From positions 47,649 to 111,648 of the forward strand of contig CAIOHR010000349.1 of the NCBI GenBank assembly GCA_903858115.1: DNA of 64,000 nucleotides. Direction: 5' to 3'. Below the pieces are notes generated by a model. The model did no database searches and had not been told where the DNA came from. It saw nothing but the letters and a program-made list of their open reading frames with translations. The DNA is from an uncultured Pirellula sp. GTDB lineage: Bacteria; Planctomycetota; Planctomycetia; Pirellulales; Pirellulaceae. Shown piece by piece: positions 16,960-25,110 of the stretch. The position numbers were made by a program, and so were the translations under genes. The first letter of the stretch is position 1. The number at the start of each line of letters is the position of its first letter.

Positions 16960-19473
16960 TCATCTCTTCTTCATCAGTTCCGACAAGGCCACCGCTCGCA
17001 CGATGTCCTTGACTCGGTAATCGTTCTTCTTCGCTTCTTCTTCAATCAACTTGAGGTCGTCCTGATCATCTATGGTGAGCACGCGGCGGAGGCCGTAGGT
17101 GCAGAGGTGCTCGATAAAGGCTCGGGCAACCTTGTCGCGGTCTTCGAGCAAGAGTTGTTTGAAATCAGTGGGATCCTTGAAGGCACGCCCATCGGGCATT
17201 AAGCCAGCGGGATTGATCAAGGGGTCCTCGCCAACTCCCGCTGGGACCTTCTCGCGGGTGCGCCACTGGCCGATGGCATCATAGTTGTCCCAGGCGAGTC
17301 CCAGCGGGTCGATCTTCGCATGGCAGGCGGCGCAGTTGGCATCGTTGCGGTGCGCCTCAATCTTTTCTCGCAGGGTGGCCTTGGGGTTCTGCGGCGGGTT
17401 GGGTTCGATGGCGGGCACGTTCGCCGGCGGTGGCGGCGGCGTCTTACCGAGAACCACTTCGCTGAGCCAGACGCCGCGGTGAACCGGGCGGTGCCGCGTG
17501 CCGTCCGAGGTCAGCCCGAGCACCGCGCCCATCGTGAGAAGACCGCCCCGGTGATCCTCGGGCTTGAGCGAAACACGCTGGAAACCGCCCGTCTTCGGCT
17601 CCGGCAGTCCGTAGAAATCGCACAGCCGGGCATTGGCCATCGTCCAGTCTGAATCAATGAACCCATCCACGGACAGGTTCTTTGCGAACATCTCGCGGAA
17701 AAACTCCACCGGCTCGGCCTTTATGCTGGTCTCCAGCCACGCCTCGTAGCTGGGATAGAGCTTTTTGTCCGGCGGGAACATGCCCACGCGGTGCAGTTGC
17801 AGCCACTGCCGCGCAAAGTCATCTACGAAGCGATTGGCTTTGCCGTCCGCGAGCATCCGGTCCACTTCACGCTCCAGTACGACGGACATCTTGTCCGTCG
17901 GGTCTTCCGACGAATCGGAAGTCGGATCCTGCGACGGACTGGAAGTCCGACGTACTTTTTTCAGGAAGCCGCTCTTGGCCGCGGTGAACAGGCTATCGTC
18001 CGGCATCGAACTCCACAGGAAATACGAGAGACGCGAGGCGAGTTCCGAGTCGGTGAGCCGTTCGCGGGCCACCTTGTCGCCCTCGACGAGGTAGATGAAG
18101 TGCCTGGACGTTAGCACGCCCTGCAATGCGACCCGATAGGCATCGGCCATTTTCTCGCCCGCCTCGCGCTCGGTGCGGTAGGATCGCAAATACCGCTCTA
18201 GCTCCTCCGTCTTCACAGGTCGACGCCAGGCACGTTCAGCGACGCGTGGCAAATGCTCCGCAACCACCTCGGGCGTTGCGTCATCGGGCGGCAGGAGACC
18301 CTGGCGCCGGGCTTTTTCCGCCTCCGACACCAGCGGCCCCTCCCATTCGATCCAATCGATAAGCACCAGCGAGTAGAGACCGTTCCCTTTGTCATCGAAC
18401 AACTGCGGGAACGACGGAGACGATAGCAATGTCTCGCTGCTATGCGTGAAAATAGTGCCACCGAACAACCTGTGGAAGTGCAATCCTTTCAATTGATTGC
18501 TGGCCTCCAAGTTGAAGCGCAGCCCCACAGGCATCTCGAGCGACAACTCCGACTCATAGACCTCGGGACTGTCCTCCGGTGCGGCAATATCAATACCGAT
18601 GAGCCGGGTGGCGATCGGGTTTTCACTTTCTCCCGGAATGCCGATGCTCAGGTGTGCCGGCTGGCCCCCTGGCGGGCGAATTCCGCTGGCCTGGATGCGG
18701 ACTTTATAGAGCCCGCTGTGTTCCGGACCGATTCCTTGTCCTAGCCACCCTGAGGAGAACGCAGCAGGTCCGGCGTTCGGAGCAGCACCGGGGTAGATAA
18801 AGCAACGCAGCGGTCGCTTGATGCCGAAGCGGTCTAGCGCTGCCTGCTGCGTCTTCCCACCACCGGGAAGCAACTCCGCAGCGGTCTTGCGGACTTTGCG
18901 AGGCTCCACGCTCGCAGCGGGGAAGGCACGGTCGAGCACGAACCCCGCCGCACGGTAATAGCGATCCACATGCGACGGCGAAAGCGAAAGCTCCGACCCG
19001 ATGCGCTCAAACCCGTGCCAAAGTGTGTCTTCGTTCAACTCGCCCGGTTTGGCCGGATCGTAACGTACTCCGAGCAGGTCATAAACGGTGTTCTGATACT
19101 CCTTCCGGCTCAGCCGATAGTGCGCCACCGCCGGCCGCGCCGCCATGCGAGCTGACCGCCCCTCCTTAATGAGCGAATCGAGATTCGTGACGAACGCCGC
19201 GATCTCCGCCTGTGTTGGCCGGGGCTCTTTCTCCGGAGGCATTTCGCCACTGTTAACCTTCTCAAGAGCTTCTGCCCAGTGTTGGCTGTCCAAGCCCGCC
19301 TTGAAATCACGCGAGAGTTGGTCGATCCGGATATCTCCCTCTTCCTTCTGCGGGCCATGACAGCGGACGCAGTGTTTATCCAAAAACGCTTCAAACGGTT
19401 CGGCCCCGCAGACGTTGCGCACAGGACCAAGGCTAGCAGTGAGGAGCAGCGCGGTGAAGAGGGTGAGTTTCAT
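16960..19473 (-). CDS. DUF1592 multi-domain cytochrome-type secreted protein (copy 2), with in-frame repeat insertion
   Basis: This is a paralog of 8931-11363, with 837 residues and a signal MKLTLFTALLLTASLG. The domains run in the same order: CVRCH at 35-39; DUF1587 (RLSRKEYQNTVYDLLGV); a longer middle region with a discoidin/CBM-like feel; DUF1595 (AERAWRRPVKTEELERY); DUF1592 (ELASRLSYFLWSSMPDDSL and RVGMFPPDKKLYPSY); DUF1588 (NCAACHAKIDPLGLAWDNYD); and DUF1585 (TYGLRRVLTIDDQDDL). Inside DUF1592, between GFLKK and VLEREVDRML, about 26 residues rich in S/D/P are encoded by a REP-like palindrome that copy 1 lacks at this point. The insertion keeps the frame, so the protein may still fold, with a surface loop. 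Confidence 0.9.
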   Translation of the reverse strand: MKLTLFTALLLTASLGPVRNVCGAEPFEAFLDKHCVRCHGPQKEEGDIRIDQLSRDFKAGLDSQHWAEALEKVNSGEMPPEKEPRPTQAEIAAFVTNLDSLIKEGRSARMAARPAVAHYRLSRKEYQNTVYDLLGVRYDPAKPGELNEDTLWHGFERIGSELSLSPSHVDRYYRAAGFVLDRAFPAASVEPRKVRKTAAELLPGGGKTQQAALDRFGIKRPLRCFIYPGAAPNAGPAAFSSGWLGQGIGPEHSGLYKVRIQASGIRPPGGQPAHLSIGIPGESENPIATRLIGIDIAAPEDSPEVYESELSLEMPVGLRFNLEASNQLKGLHFHRLFGGTIFTHSSETLLSSPSFPQLFDDKGNGLYSLVLIDWIEWEGPLVSEAEKARRQGLLPPDDATPEVVAEHLPRVAERAWRRPVKTEELERYLRSYRTEREAGEKMADAYRVALQGVLTSRHFIYLVEGDKVARERLTDSELASRLSYFLWSSMPDDSLFTAAKSGFLKKVRRTSSPSQDPTSDSSEDPTDKMSVVLEREVDRMLADGKANRFVDDFARQWLQLHRVGMFPPDKKLYPSYEAWLETSIKAEPVEFFREMFAKNLSVDGFIDSDWTMANARLCDFYGLPEPKTGGFQRVSLKPEDHRGGLLTMGAVLGLTSDGTRHRPVHRGVWLSEVVLGKTPPPPPANVPAIEPNPPQNPKATLREKIEAHRNDANCAACHAKIDPLGLAWDNYDAIGQWRTREKVPAGVGEDPLINPAGLMPDGRAFKDPTDFKQLLLEDRDKVARAFIEHLCTYGLRRVLTIDDQDDLKLIEEEAKKNDYRVKDIVRAVALSELMKKR
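17877..17955. repeat. REP-like palindrome inserted in frame in a DUF1592 coding sequence
   Basis: This 79-base element is bounded by GTACGACGGAC and its near-complement GTCCGACGTAC. It contains several nested hairpins (GACGGAC/GTCCGTC, CTTCCGA/TCGGAAG). It shares its GACGGACTGGAAGTCCG core with the intergenic palindrome at 8821-8875. Confidence 0.85.
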
Positions 19474-19526
19474 GTTCTTGGTTTCGGATTCTCGGCGCCC
19501 CGCCGGGCAACGAAGAACCAGGAACC
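19474..19526. repeat. TTCTTGGTT palindromic element upstream of DUF1592 copy 2
   Basis: It starts TTCTTGG immediately upstream of the ATG, has the same CTCGGCGCCCCGCCGGGCAA core as the element before copy 1, and is closed by GAAGAACCAGGAAC. Confidence 0.75.
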
Positions 19527-19801
19527 GACAGAAAGAAAAGTTCTGGGGCAATGGCTGGGGTGGGAAAGCGGTCTTCATAGCTGCCCTCGCGCAGATCGCA
19601 CAGACCGGCAGTCTGCACTGCTGTGCTAAGCAGAATGACGGCGTCGATAGTAAGGATAGGAATGTGCACGATCTAGATTCATCCTAAAGCCTAGATACTT
19701 GTATTGTATCACCTGAGAACTCGGGGATGGTAAACACCAAGTGATCGAAGGAATGTTTTTATAAGTATTATTCCATTGACCACGTTCCTTTGACTAGCCG
19801 A
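19527..19801. other. non-coding gap; apparent composition boundary
   Basis: I see no gene in this stretch. It contains a small hairpin (CAGACCGGCAGTCTG near 19604) and then turns A+T-rich. It separates the G+C-rich PSCyt block on the left from genes of visibly lower G+C on the right. Confidence 0.5.
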
Positions 19802-20755
19802 TCAAGGACGACTGGATGGGACACGTTTGACCCACTGATAGGCTCTCATCGCATTGAGCGAGCAAAATTGGCGTGTTGCTTCTTCGCCGCGCTCGAACGC
19901 ATATTCTAACGCGAGTCGTTGCACTGTTTCGTAGTCGGCAGCTCGCTCACTGACCGGCCAGTTGCTACCGTAGATGACTCGCTGGTCTCCAAAAGCTTGC
20001 CAAACAACGTTGATGTAAGGTCGGTAAAAATCGAGATCACGAGGCGCCGGTTGGCTATCGTGAGCGGCTCCCTCAACAAGCCCTGAAATCTTGGCAAAGA
20101 CATTGGGGTGATGGGCCGCTTCCGCGATACCAGACTTCCAATCCGCAATCGGTGCATCCTTCGTGATACGTACGTTCCCGATGTGATTGAGAATGATCCG
20201 AAGTGTCGGCAACTTGCTTGCCAGTCTTGCCAATACCGCTGGCGTGTCGGGGCCTCCATTGACATCTAGCGACAAATCGAGGTTTGCCAACTGCTGGAAG
20301 TCTGCGAATTCACTCTTGTCGATCAATTGCTTGACGAGGCCGACGTTGGCGCGAATGCCACGAAACAGCGGATTGCTTGCAAAGCGTTTCAAGAGCTTCG
20401 CAAAGTCTGGCTCACCAAGTTTGAGGTTACCGACGATACCGACAATGAATGGATCGACCCTGGCCAAATCAAGCAGCCATTGGTTGTCCTCGACCCAAGG
20501 ACTGGCTTCAACAATGACGGTTCCCGTTACCTGCCGAAACTGCTTGAGAGCTCGCAAATGCTCGGGCAGTACGGTGCGATACAACTTTGTGTCCTTCCCC
20601 GGCCATGGAACCCCTTCAGGTCGCGAAGGGTCGTAGAAGTGGGTATGACAGTCAATGATTTCCAGAGCTTTCGAACCATAATCTGCAGCAACATCCTGCA
20701 ATCCAAGTCCCGCCATGCCGATCGCAGAAGACGCAATAAATGAACGCCGATACAT
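19802..20755 (-). CDS. secreted amidohydrolase (Amidohydro_2 / TIM-barrel metal hydrolase)
   Basis: This 317-residue product starts at the ATG preceded by GGAG with a six-base spacer. The N-terminus (MYRRSFIASSAIGMAGLGL) looks like an export signal. Metal-site motifs of the PF04909 family follow: IIDCHTHFYDP near the start of the barrel, ILNHIGN in the middle, and VIYGSNWPVS for the late aspartate-position loop (here S-N-W-P). Homologs include fuconolactone- and dihydropyrimidinone-type lactonases. A sugar-lactone hydrolase is plausible but not proven. It is monocistronic as far as can be seen. Confidence 0.8.
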   Translation of the reverse strand: MYRRSFIASSAIGMAGLGLQDVAADYGSKALEIIDCHTHFYDPSRPEGVPWPGKDTKLYRTVLPEHLRALKQFRQVTGTVIVEASPWVEDNQWLLDLARVDPFIVGIVGNLKLGEPDFAKLLKRFASNPLFRGIRANVGLVKQLIDKSEFADFQQLANLDLSLDVNGGPDTPAVLARLASKLPTLRIILNHIGNVRITKDAPIADWKSGIAEAAHHPNVFAKISGLVEGAAHDSQPAPRDLDFYRPYINVVWQAFGDQRVIYGSNWPVSERAADYETVQRLALEYAFERGEEATRQFCSLNAMRAYQWVKRVPSSRP

Positions 20756-20884
20756 AAAAACTCCGCGGAAGAAGGGGATTGGCTCCCAACTCTGAGAGCA
20801 GTTCATAAATATGATAGCTTGCCGATTGAATCTTAAATCTTAACTTCAGTGAGGAATTCTTGTCTACTCGCTCACCGTTCGACC

Positions 20885-23800
20885 TCATTGCTGCGTAAGC
20901 GACATGTTTTCAATTGCAATCCAATGAGTGTTCGCTTGAACGTTGAAGTAAGTCTCGCGAGTCCCTGAGGGCCAATCCAATTCGATCCGGTCTACTTGTT
21001 CTGCTGATCCAAGGCCAAAATGAAGAATCTTCTCATTGGTTGCCATGTACCCGCATCCACTCACTAATTGTTGTGAACGCTGATTTCCTGCGACCGTAAC
21101 GATTACATTGGTTCCAATCGCGTCGCGATGCGACTTGGTGCCCACAAGGCGAATTGTCAAATAGTTGCCTGATGGCGAATCATTGCGAACCAAGCTGGTC
21201 GGTCCTTCCAAATCTGTCGCAACAAAATCTTGTCTACCGTCCCGATTGAAATCGATCAGTGCCAAGGCTCGGCCAAGCCGCTCCCGTTCAAAATAGGGGC
21301 CAAGCTCGTTCGGTACGAGTTCCATCCATCTTGATTGACCGTTTCCCAAGAAGAATTGTGAGCGCATCCGGTAGCCCATCCCGGCATGTGTCATGTCATC
21401 GATATGCCCGTTCAGAACCACTAAGTCTGCCTCGCCATCGTTCTGGGCATCGAGAAATTGGGCCCCGAATCCCAACATCTTCAAACTGGGGGCGACCAGT
21501 CCCGAAGAACGTGTCGCATCGCGAAAGATGCCGTTCGGCTCTTGTAGATAGAGTGTGTTCGTTTCATCAAAATAGTTTGTCACCAGCAAATCCATTGCCC
21601 CGTCACGGTTGGTATCTCCTGCAGCAACTCCCATGCACGCTTGTGCTTTGCCTTCGCCATCGTAAGCCAATCCACTAAACAACGCATGGTCTTCGTATCG
21701 AACCCCAAGTGAGGAACTCGCATCTGGTATGGGGATGAGCATCAAATTGGCTACCTGATCATTGGCGATAAAGATCGAGGGAAGTGATTGATCCTTGAGT
21801 CGAAAAACAACCAGCCCCAAGGCGTTGCCCGAGTGGATAGAGCCCGAGGAAAATGGCTCAGCTATCTCGCGAAACAAACCGGTTTCGTCGACGGATAGCA
21901 ACCGCCCCTTCGAGGGCCGGAAATTGAGAGGCGAGCAAGCGCGAGGAATACCCTTCAAGAGACAGCGGCGAGTTGCGACGTCATCCCCCTCGACATAGTT
22001 TGCGTCGACAATCTCTGCCAATCCATCGTTGTTCAGATCAGCAATCGCAGCGCTCACTGTCCATTGCGGAGGTAAAGGCTCGATGCATGAAGAACCATCG
22101 CGAAATGTCCCATCACCCTGGTTCAACCAAAGCTGATTGACTCCAAAGTTGCAAACATATACATCGTCGAACCCATCGCTATCGACATCCCCAATCGCTA
22201 CCCCCTGCCCAAATGCATGCTCGCGAACGCCAGCGAAATCTGTCACATCCTCAAACAATTTCACGCCAGAGTTGCGCACGCCTACATTGCGTTTCAATCG
22301 ATCTGAGTGTTCCGACTCCGAACCCGGCGGCCAATCGCAACCTTGTGCAAGATACAGATCGGGCCAACCATCGTGGTCGTAATCAAGAACCCCCACACCG
22401 CCTCCCGTCATTTCGAACATGCGGCGTCCATCCTCGAACACGGTGCGAGAAGAATAATAAGTGAAATCGAGCTCCTCTCCGAGGTCCGTGAATCGAATAG
22501 TCCGCGCACCTTGATCGGACTTATCAGCTAGCGACAGAGATCTGCTGTCCGTAATTTTCCAGTCAGGCAACTCGAGAGTTTGAACCCATCGAATGTCGAT
22601 CAAATCCTTCTCTAGAAGCGTCCGGGTTGTTTGCCGATCGAGCTTTGGTCTTGATAGCTCTGCAATTCTTCGCAGTTCAGATTGCGCTGGATCAAATGAG
22701 AGACCATATTGACACCAAGCCATCGATTCCCAAAATCGCCCAAGATCGAATGTCTGTTGGGCGGCTGCAACGATGGGGTCCATGATCCCTCTTGATCGCA
22801 TGGTTTGGCCAATCTCTGCGGTTGAGAGCTTCTGTTCTGCCACCGCTCTGCGACTAGTCCATTCATTGGACATGATCCGTTCGAATACATAAGACAATTT
22901 TTCAAGCTTGGTAGCTCGCTGCATAAGAGTCTTGGCTCGCTCGGATTGTCCCAGACTCCCAAGCGATTGCGTCAATGCGTTGACCGCCGCTAGATGGTCC
23001 GGATCTAATCGCACCGATTCAGCAAAACACCTTGCGGCGGCTTCGGGTTGTCCATGATCGCGGGCCCATTCACCTCGTATCAACCAAACCATCGGATGTG
23101 TTTCAGCAGTGGCCGGTAGCGAGCGATTCCAGTCTACGATTTTATCTGGATCGACTTGCTGAAGCAGCTTTCCAAGTTGCACATGCACTTCCACTAGATT
23201 TGGAGACTGTTCGAGCAAATCGGACAGTAACTTCCCGGCTTCCGCTGTGGCTCCTGCGCGAAGACGAATCCTTGCTAACCCAAGTAGCGGCATTCGGTCA
23301 TGCGGTGATGCCGTGAGAAACCCTTTCAGTTCCTTTTCGTTCTCAACTGGCATCGCGATGTTTCCCAAGTACAACAGGTGTTGGACAGACCATCGATTTT
23401 GTTGCACCATGGCGAACAGATGGGGAAATGCATCCCATCTACGCCCAGACAAATTGAACAAGTAGATCAATCGATCGCGAGCCTGGTCCATGCCCGCGTC
23501 GAGTGCAAGCGACTGTTCCATGCGTTGCATGGACACAGACATCTGCCCCATTTGTAGCGCCACTTCACCTGCTGCCCACCTGGCAATCGCTGCATCGCTA
23601 CCTGCTGAATCGGGGATGAGATCGTAAAGTTCAATCGCCTCATCGTATTGTTTCAGTCGAGAAGCTGACTCGCCTGCCATCAACAATAGCTTTGGCGAAT
23701 CCCGCTGCTTCGTCAATAACTCTCTACAGATCGAAAGAGCTTCCGCGTGATTGCCCCGATGAAAGGCTGCTTTCGCTGCGGAATAAGTCAGGTCGGTGCG

Positions 23801-23905
23801 AACCGCTTTCTGTTGCCCAATCCAGAGGTACGCAATGAATGACGATGCCAAGAGGATCAAGAGAGTCACCACACCAAGCGAGATGCTCCGACCTGGTGCC
23901 CGCAT
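20885..23905 (-). CDS. TPR + VCBS/FG-GAP + ASPIC/UnbV repeat protein
   Basis: This 1006-residue exported or membrane-anchored protein has a hydrophobic N-terminal helix (VVTLLILLASSFIAYLWI). About residues 40-400 are tetratricopeptide-like helices (for example AEALSICRELL, AARCFAESVRLDPDHLAAVNAL). Residues about 480-900 carry beta-propeller calcium motifs of VCBS/FG-GAP type: VLDYDHDGWPDLYLAQG, IGDVDSDGFDDVYVCN, ADLNNDGLAEIVDAN, GDTNRDGAMDLLVTN, IDFNRDGRQDFVATD. It closes with an ASPIC/UnbV domain (GYMATNEKILHFGLG, then ELDWPSGTRETY). This TPR-propeller-ASPIC architecture is frequent in Planctomycetes; its role is unknown, probably extracellular binding. Its ATG overlaps the stop of the upstream gene by one base (TAATG). 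Confidence 0.88.
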   Translation of the reverse strand: MRAPGRSISLGVVTLLILLASSFIAYLWIGQQKAVRTDLTYSAAKAAFHRGNHAEALSICRELLTKQRDSPKLLLMAGESASRLKQYDEAIELYDLIPDSAGSDAAIARWAAGEVALQMGQMSVSMQRMEQSLALDAGMDQARDRLIYLFNLSGRRWDAFPHLFAMVQQNRWSVQHLLYLGNIAMPVENEKELKGFLTASPHDRMPLLGLARIRLRAGATAEAGKLLSDLLEQSPNLVEVHVQLGKLLQQVDPDKIVDWNRSLPATAETHPMVWLIRGEWARDHGQPEAAARCFAESVRLDPDHLAAVNALTQSLGSLGQSERAKTLMQRATKLEKLSYVFERIMSNEWTSRRAVAEQKLSTAEIGQTMRSRGIMDPIVAAAQQTFDLGRFWESMAWCQYGLSFDPAQSELRRIAELSRPKLDRQTTRTLLEKDLIDIRWVQTLELPDWKITDSRSLSLADKSDQGARTIRFTDLGEELDFTYYSSRTVFEDGRRMFEMTGGGVGVLDYDHDGWPDLYLAQGCDWPPGSESEHSDRLKRNVGVRNSGVKLFEDVTDFAGVREHAFGQGVAIGDVDSDGFDDVYVCNFGVNQLWLNQGDGTFRDGSSCIEPLPPQWTVSAAIADLNNDGLAEIVDANYVEGDDVATRRCLLKGIPRACSPLNFRPSKGRLLSVDETGLFREIAEPFSSGSIHSGNALGLVVFRLKDQSLPSIFIANDQVANLMLIPIPDASSSLGVRYEDHALFSGLAYDGEGKAQACMGVAAGDTNRDGAMDLLVTNYFDETNTLYLQEPNGIFRDATRSSGLVAPSLKMLGFGAQFLDAQNDGEADLVVLNGHIDDMTHAGMGYRMRSQFFLGNGQSRWMELVPNELGPYFERERLGRALALIDFNRDGRQDFVATDLEGPTSLVRNDSPSGNYLTIRLVGTKSHRDAIGTNVIVTVAGNQRSQQLVSGCGYMATNEKILHFGLGSAEQVDRIELDWPSGTRETYFNVQANTHWIAIENMSLTQQ

Positions 23906-24768
23906 TACTTCCTCTCCAAGTGTCCTGGAAAGTCTCTCTCGTACCGATGCAAAAGGTCGGTGACGTTGTTGCGGACGATATAGATTTTCCCTCGAATCGA
24001 CTTGGATTCGCCTGGATTCAATCCTCCGATGCGAAAATCGGAATGCAAGCAGCGAGCCACGCCCTGAAACAACTCTTGGTAGGGGTCAAAGGCGACAGCG
24101 AAAATCCACTTTTCATCGCTACTGAAACAACCGATGAGTCCATTGCTTGGAATGATCTCACTCAGTGGACGAGGGTTCACGTCCGTTCGGGGAACTCCTT
24201 TAGGACGCCAGACTTGGCCGGGAATATAGCGAGCTTGCTTGTTCCAGGGAACGATGCTGTTCATACGAGCCAGTTTGCCGTCGACAAAAATAAAGCACTT
24301 GGGCAAATAGTCGTCGATGTCTTTTCCTTTGTTGTCGTAACCGGTGAAATCGCCCAATCGAATGCATGGCTGAGCCCAATGGATTTCAGAATTTTTTTGG
24401 GTCGGGTTATGAGCCATAATCCTAAATGTGACTTCCTCGTCGCTCGCGCTGATTTCGTGATCAACGATGACACCGTCCGAAACTGTATCTTTGAGTTTCA
24501 ACGTCTTCTTGTCAGAACTCAACGAAATGAGCTTTGGTGAGTGCTTGATGACGGTATGCTGCACCCAGTCTGCCTCCGTCGATCCCGCTCGACAATAAGC
24601 TTCCAAATAGTTGATTCGGATTTCTTTGCCAGGAAAATGCTCGCCGCGAATGACCAGCCAATGAGGTGGCAGATAGTCGAGAGTAAGGTCCGTACTCTGT
24701 GCTCCAACCGTTGGTGTTAATGTGACCAACAGGATCAAGAGTGCTGCAACGCTTACGTGGTTGAACAT
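23905..24768 (-). CDS. hypothetical secreted protein
   Basis: I do not recognise a family. The protein is 287 residues with a clean signal peptide (MFNHVSVAALLILLVTLTPTVGAQ). The mature part is beta-rich (YLPPHWLVIRGEHFPGKEIRINYLEAYC) with several cysteines, and ends with RYERDFPGHLERK. It is translationally coupled to the TPR/ASPIC protein (overlap TAATG), so the two probably act together at the cell surface. Confidence 0.7.
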   Translation of the reverse strand: MFNHVSVAALLILLVTLTPTVGAQSTDLTLDYLPPHWLVIRGEHFPGKEIRINYLEAYCRAGSTEADWVQHTVIKHSPKLISLSSDKKTLKLKDTVSDGVIVDHEISASDEEVTFRIMAHNPTQKNSEIHWAQPCIRLGDFTGYDNKGKDIDDYLPKCFIFVDGKLARMNSIVPWNKQARYIPGQVWRPKGVPRTDVNPRPLSEIIPSNGLIGCFSSDEKWIFAVAFDPYQELFQGVARCLHSDFRIGGLNPGESKSIRGKIYIVRNNVTDLLHRYERDFPGHLERK

Positions 24769-24832
24769 GATTCCGAATTGCCTCTTCTCATTCACTAGCG
24801 TCCAAATAACTGCGCCCCGCGAGGTAATGCAA

Positions 24833-24955
24833 CTACTTTCCAAATGTCCGGATAAAATCGAACGACTCGTCACTGAAGAACTCCTCCAGCAACATATCAT
24901 ATTTCAACTGAATCTGTATGCCTCTGCTGCTTGGTTCCAGTGGCGGAGGGTTACC
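24833..24955 (-). pseudogene. C-terminal remnant of the unknown secreted family (third copy)
   Basis: The minus strand reads PPPLEPSSRGIQIQLKYDMLLEEFF and ends FDFIRTFGK before a TAG at 24833. This matches the C-terminal block of the two secreted paralogs (SSGVQIKLKMDMMLEGYRPKR and SSGIQIRIKVNQIIEGIRPGR). Nothing upstream in the frame resembles the rest of the family; the homology is cut by a hairpin element at about 24966. No start codon or signal peptide remains, so this is a gene fragment. Confidence 0.6.
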
Positions 24956-24965
24956 AAAAAAGTCA

Positions 24966-25082
24966 CTCTCCCTCTGGGTGAGTCGGCCAAAGGCCGGAGA
25001 GGGAGAACTGAATTGTAGCATGGTGGATGGCAAACCAGCCTCCCCTCGCTAGGCTCGCCCCTCCCAGCGAGAGGGTTACCAT
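24966..25082. repeat. two palindromic repeat elements
   Basis: The first element (24966-25007) pairs CTCCCTCT with AGAGGGAG around an inner CGGCC-AAA-GGCCG hairpin. The second (about 25043-25075) pairs CCCTCGCT with AGCGAGAGGG imperfectly. Together with the remnant they fill the 342-base gap 24769-25110, where I see no intact gene. Confidence 0.65.
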
Positions 25083-25110
25083 GTGGCGATCGTGCGTATG
25101 TTGCATTCAC

